Source: Nevskia sp. (GTDB taxonomy: Bacteria > Pseudomonadota > Gammaproteobacteria > Nevskiales > Nevskiaceae). Taken from it: a stretch of DNA of 64,000 nt. The notes under the pieces were generated by a model that was not told the origin of the DNA, did no database searches, and saw only the letters and a list, made by a program, of their open reading frames with translations. A program made the position numbers and the translations under genes. Where the stretch lies: positions 496,001 to 560,000 of the forward strand of contig JAKFUK010000002.1 in NCBI GenBank assembly GCA_021732745.1, read 5' to 3'. This document shows, in pieces, positions 27,405 to 34,373 of the stretch; within the stretch, counting starts at the first letter, position 1, and every line of letters starts with the position of its first letter.

Positions 27405-28292
27405 TTGCTGATCCACACACCGTTCCACCATCTGCCGCTGAACATGCACGGCCGCGATTTCGTCGTCGGCGATGTTCACGGCCATGCCGCGCTGCTCGAC
27501 TGTCTGATCGAAGCCGTTCACTTCGATCCCGACTGCGATCGTCTGCTCGCGCTGGGCGATCTGATCGACCGTGGACCGGAAAGCCTTGAACTGCTGCGGC
27601 GCGTCGAAAAGCTGCCCTGGTTTTATTCGCTCCGGGGCAACCACGAAGCGATGCTCAAGGCCTCGGCGAGCAGCGTGCGCGCCGGCCTGCTCTGGCATCG
27701 CAACGGCGGCCAGTGGGGTCAGGAAATTCCCGAGGAAACCCTGCGTGAGCTGGTCAAGCTGATCGATGGCCTGCCGCTGGCCATGAGCCTGCCGCTGAAA
27801 GATGGCCGCCGCATCGGCCTGATCCACGCCGAGGTGCCGCTGGGCCTGTCCTGGTCCGATGTCGAAACGATCCGCCATGACCACTCGCCTTCGCAGCACG
27901 AGCTCGATCCCGACGACGAATCGCTGGCCGCAACCGCGCTCTGGGGACGCTCGCGGATCACCGCCTGCGAAGGCGTGTGCAAGCTGCTGCAACCGGAGCG
28001 CTTGTCGATGTCGCGTCTGGCCACGCTGCGGTTCGCGATCATGCCGGTGCCGGGCATCGACCAGATCATCGCCGGCCACAGCTATTCGCTGGACCGGCGT
28101 CCGGTGGCCTACGCGAACCTGCTGTTCATCGACACCGGCGTGTTCGAGGACGATGGCCGCCTGACGCTCGTCGAACCGCTGACCCGGCGTTGCTGGCAGT
28201 CGCAATACGATCGCGATGGCAACCCACGCATCGTCGTGGCCGATGGCGAACCGGTGCCGGCTCCGACACCCTTCCCGGCCGCGTTCGACTGA
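27405..28292 (+). CDS. Metallophosphoesterase, PrpA/ApaH-like
   Basis: About 295 residues. I favour the TTG at 27405 (protein LLIHTPFHHLP..) because relatives begin with this segment; an ATG at 27444 would remove it. Two-metal PPP signature is complete: FVVGDVHGHA, LALGDLIDRGPESLE, LRGNHEAML, and a late GHSYSLDR. Likely a protein phosphatase or nucleotide pyrophosphohydrolase of the symmetrical Ap4A hydrolase type. Second PPP-type enzyme in the window, not obviously a recent duplicate of the first. Confidence 0.85.
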   Translation: MLIHTPFHHLPLNMHGRDFVVGDVHGHAALLDCLIEAVHFDPDCDRLLALGDLIDRGPESLELLRRVEKLPWFYSLRGNHEAMLKASASSVRAGLLWHRNGGQWGQEIPEETLRELVKLIDGLPLAMSLPLKDGRRIGLIHAEVPLGLSWSDVETIRHDHSPSQHELDPDDESLAATALWGRSRITACEGVCKLLQPERLSMSRLATLRFAIMPVPGIDQIIAGHSYSLDRRPVAYANLLFIDTGVFEDDGRLTLVEPLTRRCWQSQYDRDGNPRIVVADGEPVPAPTPFPAAFD

Positions 28293-28441
28293 ACCTGCGC
28301 GAGCTTTGCGACGGACGCCACAGACGCGCCGACCTGCGTGTGCGAGGCTTGTACAGCATTCCCGCGTTCAATCCGTATACTCGCGGCTGCTGCGCAAGGA
28401 CGCAGCGTCATCCATCCCACTGAACCCCTAGCAGGAGAAAC

Positions 28442-28846
28442 ATGGCCAAAGCATCCCCGGCACCCAAGAAAGCTGCAGCCACCAAAGCTGCCCCGAAGCC
28501 GAAGGCAGCCGCAGCGGCGCCTGCCGCCGCCAAGCCGATCAAGGAAACCCTCAACAAGACCGGCCTCGTGGCCCATCTCGTCGAGAACAGCGGCATTGAC
28601 GCCAAGGGCGTCAAGAAGGTGCTGGAAGCGCTGGAAAGCGCGATCGCCGGTTCGGTCAGCAAGAAGGGTGCGGGCAGCTTCGTGCTCCCGGGCTTCCTGA
28701 AGATCACCGCCGTCAAGGTGCCGGCCAAGCCGAAGCGCAAGGGCATCAACCGCTTCACTGGCCTGGAGCAGACCTTCGCTGCCAAGCCGGCGTCGCTGAA
28801 GATCCGCGTGCGTCCGCTGAAGAAGCTGAAGGACGCGGTGGCCTGA
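28442..28846 (+). CDS. HU-family DNA-binding protein with Ala/Lys/Pro-rich N-terminal tail
   Basis: 134 residues behind a good Shine-Dalgarno (AGGAGA). Residues 1-35 are an AKP-rich, histone H1-like tail (PKKAAATKAAPKPKAAAAAP). The HU fold follows, with ETLNKTGLVAHLVENSGID and FVLPGFLKITAVKVPAKPKRKG as DNA-binding arm; the usual RNP intercalation motif is replaced by KPKRKGINRFTG. Nucleoid protein, probably binding DNA through both tail and arm. Its own terminator follows. Confidence 0.9.
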   Translation: MAKASPAPKKAAATKAAPKPKAAAAAPAAAKPIKETLNKTGLVAHLVENSGIDAKGVKKVLEALESAIAGSVSKKGAGSFVLPGFLKITAVKVPAKPKRKGINRFTGLEQTFAAKPASLKIRVRPLKKLKDAVA

Positions 28847-28865
28847 AGTCAGGCTGCACGCGGCA

Positions 28866-28898
28866 CAAAAAAATCGGGCCTGGTGCCCGATTTTTTTT
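28866..28898 (+). terminator. Rho-independent terminator after the HU-like gene
   Basis: Stem AAATCGGGC / GCCCGATTT with a 5-base loop and a run of eight T. Confidence 0.93.
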
Positions 28899-28955
28899 GC
28901 CCGCCACCACGACCGATCTCGTGCATGCGCTGTCGGGCGTCGAAGCAAAAGCCGG

Positions 28956-29158
28956 GGCGCTGCGCGCAAGGCACAAAGGGAACAGAAAGGGAAAAGAAAG
29001 GACAGCGAACAGCGAACAGCGAACAGCGAACAGCGAAGGATCGATGAAACAGCAAATTGTCTTGTGTCGAGTATCAACCCGCTTTTACGAAAAAGCTTTT
29101 GCCGTTGCTTTCCTTTCTGTTCCCTTTCTTTTTCCTTTGCGCCTTGCGCGCAGCGCCC
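28956..29158. repeat. Long hairpin with internal heptamer tandem repeat
   Basis: Fills most of the 344-base gap 28847-29190. Outer arms GGCGCTGCGCGCAAGGC and GCCTTGCGCGCAGCGCC pair, continuing through AAAGGGAACAGAAAGG / CCTTTCTGTTCCCTTT. Inside the left arm ACAGCGA is repeated five times in perfect tandem (29002-29036). No gene. Confidence 0.8.
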
Positions 29159-29190
29159 GTCTTGTTTTGATGTTGCCGTTCGACACGCGA

Positions 29191-30321
29191 TCAGGCCGCC
29201 AGCGAGCGGCCGATGATGATCTTCTGGATGTCGGACGTGCCTTCGTAGATCTGGCAGACGCGGACATCGCGGTAGATGCGCTCGACCGGGAAATCCTCGA
29301 CATAGCCATAGCCGCCAAACGTCTGGATCGCCACCGAACAGACTTCCTCGGCAATCTCTGATGCAAACAGCTTGGCCATGCAGGCCTGCTCCAGACAGGG
29401 CACGCCAGCGTCTTTCATGCGCGCGGCCGACAGCACCAGCTGACGCGCCGCTTCGAGCTTGGTCTTGGCATCGACCAGCCGGAAATTCACCGCCTGATGA
29501 CCGAGCAGCGAAGTGCCGAAGGATTTGCGCTCGCCGGCATAGCGGATCGCCGCATCGAGCGCCGCCTGCGCCATGCCGACGGCCTGGGAGGCGATGCCGA
29601 TGCGCCCTGTTTCAAGGCTCGACAGCGCGATCTTGTAACCCTCGCCTTCGCCGCCGATGCGCGCCTCGACCGGCACTTCCATGTCGTCGAAATTCAGGCT
29701 CGCAGTGTCGGAGGCCTTCTGGCCGAGCTTGTGTTCGATCTTGGCGACCGTGTAGCCCGGCGTCGCCGTCGGCACCAGAAACGCCGAAATGCCGCGCTTC
29801 GGATTGGCCGGATCGGTGACCGCGAAGACGATCACGTACTTGCCGATCTTGCCCGAGGTGATGAACTGCTTGGAGCCGTTGATGACGTAGCGATCGCCCT
29901 TCAGCACGGCGCGGGTGCGCAGCGCGCTGGCGTCCGATCCGGCGTGGGACTCGGTCAACGCGAAAGCGCCGATGTATTCGCCGCGTGCAGCAGAGGTCAG
30001 CACCTCGGCCTTCTGCACCGCCGAGCCATAGCGCTCGAGAATCGCGCAATACGGCGCGTTGTGGACCGACATCACGGTCGACACCGCGCCATCGCCTTCG
30101 GCCACGGCCATCAAGGCCAGCGCGTAGGACACGTAATCGGCACCGGCACCGTCGTAGTCCGGCGACACGGTCATGCCGAGCAGGCCCATCTCGGCCAGAC
30201 CGGCGAACACGGCGGGTTCGATGGCCTGCGCCTTCTCGCGGGCGGCTGCGCCGGGGGCCAGCACTTCGCGCGAGAAGCGGCGGGCGGCGTCCTGAATCTG
30301 GATCTGGTCGTTGGTGAGCAT
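29191..30321 (-). CDS. Acyl-CoA dehydrogenase (short/branched-chain type)
   Basis: 376 residues, typical length. FAD site FALTESHAGSDAS, substrate segment QFITSGKIGKY, and the catalytic loop QIYEGTSDIQKIIIGR with the Glu base. Also GFGGYGYVEDFPVERIYRDVR-type signature. Oxidises a short or branched acyl-CoA to the enoyl-CoA and passes electrons to ETF. Next to an enoyl-CoA hydratase (gap 11 bases), so two consecutive beta-oxidation steps are co-expressed. Confidence 0.95.
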   Translation of the reverse strand: MLTNDQIQIQDAARRFSREVLAPGAAAREKAQAIEPAVFAGLAEMGLLGMTVSPDYDGAGADYVSYALALMAVAEGDGAVSTVMSVHNAPYCAILERYGSAVQKAEVLTSAARGEYIGAFALTESHAGSDASALRTRAVLKGDRYVINGSKQFITSGKIGKYVIVFAVTDPANPKRGISAFLVPTATPGYTVAKIEHKLGQKASDTASLNFDDMEVPVEARIGGEGEGYKIALSSLETGRIGIASQAVGMAQAALDAAIRYAGERKSFGTSLLGHQAVNFRLVDAKTKLEAARQLVLSAARMKDAGVPCLEQACMAKLFASEIAEEVCSVAIQTFGGYGYVEDFPVERIYRDVRVCQIYEGTSDIQKIIIGRSLAA

Positions 30322-30332
30322 GGTCGTCTCCT

Positions 30333-31127
30333 TCAGCCGGCCTTGCCCTTGAACGTCGCCGGCCGCTTGGCCAGAAACGCCGTGACACCTTCACGGAAAT
30401 CGTGAGTGCCGGTGGCGCTCTTGAACGAGGCGCGCTCGGCTTCGAGCTGGTCGTGCAGGCTGTTGCCGAAAGTCGACTGCGCCAGCCGCTTGTAGTTGCC
30501 GAAAGCCTGGGTCGGGCCGCTGGCGATCTTCGCTGCCAGGGCTTCGCTCTCGACGGCCAGCTGATCGGCCGCCACCACCTTGTTGACCAGCCCTGCCGCC
30601 AGTGCCGCATCGGCATCGAGCTGTTCGCTCAAGAACATCAACGCGGCAGCGCGACGGCTGCCGAGCAGTCGCGGCAGGAAGTAGGTGCCACCACAGTCCG
30701 GTGCTGCCCCGATGCGGTCATAGGCGAGCAGGAAGCGGGTGCCGCTGGCGGCGACCACCAGATCGCAGGCGGCCATCAGCGACAGGCCAGCCCCGGCCAC
30801 CGCACCCTGCACGGCCGCGATCACCGGCGCGTCGATCGCGCGCAGCGTCTCGACCACCGGATGTAGCGCGTCGAGCAGCGCGTCGATGACCACGTCAGCA
30901 GTATCGAAATCGGCCGCGAAGCCGCTCAGATCGCCGCCGGCCATGAAGGCGCGGCCATTGCCGCGCAGTAGCACGCAGCGAACCCGTGCATCGTTGGCCA
31001 GCGGCACCACGACATCGCGCAGCGCTTCAGCCAGCGCCACGTTCAGGGCATTGAGCACTTCGGGGCGATTCAGGGTGATGGTCGCGACGCCGGTGGCGGC
31101 ATCGAACGACAGCTCAGCAAGACTCAT
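30333..31127 (-). CDS. Enoyl-CoA hydratase/isomerase
   Basis: 264 residues, crotonase fold. Oxyanion-hole segments GRAFMAGGDLSGF and VQGAVAGAGLSLMAACD. The first catalytic Glu position, normally in GxGxE near residue 115, reads YDRIGAAPDCGGTYFLPR here, with Asp in place of the second Glu, as in several isomerase-type members. Hydrates or isomerises enoyl-CoA made by the neighbouring dehydrogenase. Upstream gene of the pair. Confidence 0.92.
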   Translation of the reverse strand: MSLAELSFDAATGVATITLNRPEVLNALNVALAEALRDVVVPLANDARVRCVLLRGNGRAFMAGGDLSGFAADFDTADVVIDALLDALHPVVETLRAIDAPVIAAVQGAVAGAGLSLMAACDLVVAASGTRFLLAYDRIGAAPDCGGTYFLPRLLGSRRAAALMFLSEQLDADAALAAGLVNKVVAADQLAVESEALAAKIASGPTQAFGNYKRLAQSTFGNSLHDQLEAERASFKSATGTHDFREGVTAFLAKRPATFKGKAG

Positions 31128-31160
31128 CGAGACAACTCCGAAAGGGGCGGCAAGGGGAAA

Positions 31161-31940
31161 TCAGTGGACCAGCAGACGGCTGGCGAGGCGCTCGCGCTGC
31201 GCGTCATCGAGACCGATGGCCTGGCGCAAATAGCCTTCGACCGAGCCGTGATCGGCCACGATCCTGGCCAGCGAGGACGCGAGGTAATCGGGCCGCGCGG
31301 CGATGATGGCGGCGAGCATGTCCGGCGGTGCGGTTGCGCCCAGCAGATCGTGCAGCAGATGCGCGACCTTGACCTGCAGCGAGGCGCGGTTGCTGGCGTC
31401 GTTGGAGCGCAGGTAGTCGGCCAGCACCGCGTCTTCGGACACGCCGACGGCATGCAGCAGCATGGCGACGACGAAGCCGGTGCGGTCCTTGCCGGCGGTG
31501 CAGTTGACGACCAGCGGCAGCTGCTCGGTATCTTCATCCAGCAGCAGCTCGAATACCCGCTTGAGCACCGGCACGCAGACCGTCGGCAGGTCGCGGTAGA
31601 GATGGCGCATCAGTGCACCGGCACCTTCGGCGGTGGCGTTGTTGCGCAGTTCGAGCACCAGTTCCGGCATCAGCACGCGGATGTCGGTGGCCACCGACAG
31701 GTTCAGCACCCGCGGCTCGGCACCGATCGGCCAGCGATGCGGCCTCTGCAAGCGTTCGCCGTCGCTGCGCAGATCGCAGCAGACCTTGGGCGACAGGCTG
31801 GCGAGACGCGCGAGGTCATCGGCATCGAGGGCATCGAGGGCATCGGAGCGATAGACGAGACCGGCGCGCACGGTACGGCCGTCGCGCGCAGGCAGGCCGC
31901 CGATATCGCGGAAATTGGGGGCAGTCTTGAGCAAGGTCAT
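31161..31940 (-). CDS. Tyrosine/serine protein phosphatase family, P-loop His replaced
   Basis: 259 residues from the ATG at 31940 (MTLLKTAPNFRDIGG; this NFRDIGG start is typical). The P-loop reads VVNCTAGKDRTGF: Cys, Arg and the AGKDRTG context are intact, but the His normally just before the Cys is Asn. The invariant Cys should remain the nucleophile, though its pKa may differ. Family members act on phosphotyrosine or phosphoinositides. Same strand as the acyl-CoA genes, 33 bases upstream of them. Confidence 0.83.
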   Translation of the reverse strand: MTLLKTAPNFRDIGGLPARDGRTVRAGLVYRSDALDALDADDLARLASLSPKVCCDLRSDGERLQRPHRWPIGAEPRVLNLSVATDIRVLMPELVLELRNNATAEGAGALMRHLYRDLPTVCVPVLKRVFELLLDEDTEQLPLVVNCTAGKDRTGFVVAMLLHAVGVSEDAVLADYLRSNDASNRASLQVKVAHLLHDLLGATAPPDMLAAIIAARPDYLASSLARIVADHGSVEGYLRQAIGLDDAQRERLASRLLVH

Positions 31941-32016
31941 GATCGGGGTTCGGTCGGGAAGGAGTGGCAAGTCCTGCAACGCCAATGCTCCCAACCGACC
32001 GTCTGATGCGGCCGTC

Positions 32017-33096
32017 TCAGGGTGTGCCCGAAGGCACGAACTTGTCGGCGTGGATTCTATCCGCCTGCACGCCCAAGCCGATCAGACGCTTCTCGACCGC
32101 TTCGACCATGCCGAGATTGCCGCAGATGAAAGCGGCGGTCTGGGCGTAGTCGATGCCCAGGGTTTCATCGAGTGCGGCCGTGACCAGCCCGCGCGGGCCG
32201 GTCCAGCTTGAACCCGCCGGCTCGTGCGACAGGATGGTCACCAGTCGCACCCGGTCGCCACCCTCGGCGAGCAGCGCGTTCAGGCGATCGTTGGCGAATA
32301 TGTCCTTGGCGGTGCGAACGCCGAAGACGATGGTGAATTTCGCCGTCTTCGACTTGCGCAGGCGGTCGCCGACGATCGACAGGATCGGCGACAGGCCGGT
32401 GCCGCCGGCCACGCACAGGCCGTCGCGGTCGAAATCATCGACACCCATCACCCCGAACGGGCCTTCGACCCAGAACTTCACGCCGCTGCGGTCTTCCGCG
32501 AACAGCCACTCGCTGAACTTGCCGCCCGGCAGGCGCTTGACCAGGAAGCCGATCTCGCTGGCACCGCTGCCATCGGCGGCAGGGGTGTCGTAATACGAGT
32601 AGCTGCGCCGCGTGAACGAGCCGGATTCGGCGATCGTGCAGTACTGGCCAGCGTTGAACGGCACCGGCGTTTCCAGCGCCAGCCGCAGGTCGATGACCTC
32701 GCCCGGCAGCTTGTGCCAGCGCACCACGCGCGCCGGCACGGTCTTCACCGGCAACATCGCGCCACCGCCAAGCTTGGCTTCGAGGACCAGATCGGTCCGC
32801 ACCTTGGCCTGGCAGGCGAGCACGAAACCGGCCTCGATCTGCTCATTGGTCAAGGGGGAAAGCGCCAGATCGACCATCGGACTGACCCGGCCATTGACCA
32901 GCCGCGTCTTGCAGGTGCCGCAGACGCCGACCCGGCAGTTGTGCGGGTAGTCGATGCCCTGCTCGATCGCCGCCTTGAGCAGCATGTCGTTGCGATTGAC
33001 CTCGAACACCAGTTCCGCGCCATCCTTGCCGCGGACGGTGATCTTGCAGGGGTCGGTGCGGGTACGCGCGGTCGGATCGGCAGCGGTCTGGAGCAT
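32017..33096 (-). CDS. NAD(P)H:ferredoxin-type reductase of membrane hydroxylase (XylA-like)
   Basis: 359 residues. N-terminal plant-type [2Fe-2S] domain with C54, C59, C62 and C95 (CRVGVCGTCKTR). Then an FAD domain with RRSYSYYDTP and an NAD domain with VAGGTGLSPI and the C-terminal FICGNLGMVEAVEK. This order, ferredoxin-FAD-NAD, is that of XylA and related electron-transfer subunits. Starts 20 bases after the hydroxylase gene, as xylA follows xylM. Delivers electrons to the di-iron centre without a rubredoxin. Confidence 0.92.
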   Translation of the reverse strand: MLQTAADPTARTRTDPCKITVRGKDGAELVFEVNRNDMLLKAAIEQGIDYPHNCRVGVCGTCKTRLVNGRVSPMVDLALSPLTNEQIEAGFVLACQAKVRTDLVLEAKLGGGAMLPVKTVPARVVRWHKLPGEVIDLRLALETPVPFNAGQYCTIAESGSFTRRSYSYYDTPAADGSGASEIGFLVKRLPGGKFSEWLFAEDRSGVKFWVEGPFGVMGVDDFDRDGLCVAGGTGLSPILSIVGDRLRKSKTAKFTIVFGVRTAKDIFANDRLNALLAEGGDRVRLVTILSHEPAGSSWTGPRGLVTAALDETLGIDYAQTAAFICGNLGMVEAVEKRLIGLGVQADRIHADKFVPSGTP

Positions 33097-33116
33097 GGCG
33101 CGAGCGGAATCGTTGA

Positions 33117-34283
33117 TCAGGCGGTGGCAAGCTTGCCGGACACGGAATCCGGCGCGTCATCGTTCAGCTCATGCCAGCCGGCACGCGCGTTTTCGCGACG
33201 GGCGATCTCGCGCTCCTGCGGGCTGGCGTAGTGCGCATCCCAGTGTTTCAGCAGCGGCTTGATCATCATGAAGAACAGCGGCGGCACCAGCGCCAGGATC
33301 ACGCAGAGCAGGAACTGCGGCTGCTGCGGACCATTCGGATCCGGCTCCAGCGCGTAGAACGGCTTGTAGCTGTCGTCGTGATGACCGGCGTGGTTGGTGA
33401 TCTCCAGCGCCAGGATGCGCACCATCGGCGTGATGTGATTCCAGGTGTGATGCTTCTCGAAGCGGCCTGGTGTGGCCGAGATCAGGCCGTAGTGATTGCA
33501 GTAGTTGAAGACTTCCAGAAGCATGCGCGGGCCGAAGAACAGCGTCGCCGACGACAGCAGCAATCCCTTCCAGCCACCGAGCGCGAACAGCACGGCCAGA
33601 AAGGTGCCGAAATAGGCCACCTTGAACACCCAGGCATTGCGCAGGTCGTACCACTTGCGACCGCGCTTGGTCCACATCATCTTTTCCAGGTGATAGGACT
33701 CCTTCCACTGCGCCGGGAAGGTGCGCAGGAAGTGGCCATAGACCGTATCGCCACGGCGCGCATAGTCAGGATCGTCCGGGGTGGCGACACGCATGTGATG
33801 GGTCACCACATGGGTGATCTCGCGCCAGGGATCGAACACCAGGCACTGGCCGATGCGGCCGAGCCAGCGCAGGAAGAGGCCTTCGCGATGGAACAGCTCG
33901 TGCACCGGCGGCGCGCCGATCACGAAGCCGATGAACAGGGTGCTGACGAAGGCACCGACCGCCGACGAGGTGGTCGCGAAATGATCATTCCCGACCAGCC
34001 AGGAATAGAACAGGATGTTGACGAAGCTGGCCAGCACGGTGATTGACACGATCACGTCGTAGATCCACGCATGGCGCTGCGAGCGGATCGAGTAGTCGGC
34101 CTTCAGGAAGGCGTCGAAGAACAGCACGCCGAGCAACAGCGCCAGCCCGACCCAGGTGTAGTTGCCGCCGACCCACAGCCCATAGGCGTGGCTCGACAGG
34201 ATCACTGGCGACAGCAGGTACTTGAAGTAGTCGAGGACATTTTCCGACGACGACGGGGATGCGTTCTGGGTCGCTGTGCTCAT
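33117..34283 (-). CDS. Membrane di-iron hydroxylase, XylM/CymAa-like (AlkB superfamily)
   Basis: 388 residues, about six membrane helices. The eight-His cluster of membrane fatty-acid hydroxylases is present: H128-ELF-H132, H158-VVT-H162-H163, H264 in NYCNHYGL, and H298-AG-H301-H302. As I recall, AlkB has EHNxGHH and LQRHSDHH at the second and third boxes; the THxxTHH and ITNHxxHH forms here match xylene monooxygenase XylM, as does the C-terminal (Y)ASPQEREIARRENARAGW. Likely oxidises a methyl or alkyl group of an aromatic, terpene or alkane. Substrate unknown. Confidence 0.9.
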   Translation of the reverse strand: MSTATQNASPSSSENVLDYFKYLLSPVILSSHAYGLWVGGNYTWVGLALLLGVLFFDAFLKADYSIRSQRHAWIYDVIVSITVLASFVNILFYSWLVGNDHFATTSSAVGAFVSTLFIGFVIGAPPVHELFHREGLFLRWLGRIGQCLVFDPWREITHVVTHHMRVATPDDPDYARRGDTVYGHFLRTFPAQWKESYHLEKMMWTKRGRKWYDLRNAWVFKVAYFGTFLAVLFALGGWKGLLLSSATLFFGPRMLLEVFNYCNHYGLISATPGRFEKHHTWNHITPMVRILALEITNHAGHHDDSYKPFYALEPDPNGPQQPQFLLCVILALVPPLFFMMIKPLLKHWDAHYASPQEREIARRENARAGWHELNDDAPDSVSGKLATA

Positions 34284-34325
34284 CGCTTGCTCCGGTTGCG
34301 ATCTGGTGAGTGGATCATCAAGCCG

Positions 34326-34373
34326 GGCGGTCGGGAGCGGGCCATTCCATAGTTTGGCTGGCGACCGACCGCC
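34326..34373. promoter_or_regulatory. Inverted repeat upstream of the hydroxylase genes
   Basis: GGCGGTCGG and CCGACCGCC, 30 bases apart, lie between the regulator stop and the hydroxylase start. No T-run follows. Could be an operator for the MalT-like regulator or a weak terminator; the sequence cannot decide. Confidence 0.35.

Noticed and set aside
29002..29036. Tandem ACAGCGA units as a CRISPR-like array
   Set aside because: Units are 7 bases and directly adjacent, with no spacers and no cas genes.
33117..34283. Naming the hydroxylase alkB
   Set aside because: The second and third His boxes and the C-terminus fit XylM-type enzymes better, and no rubredoxin gene is present.
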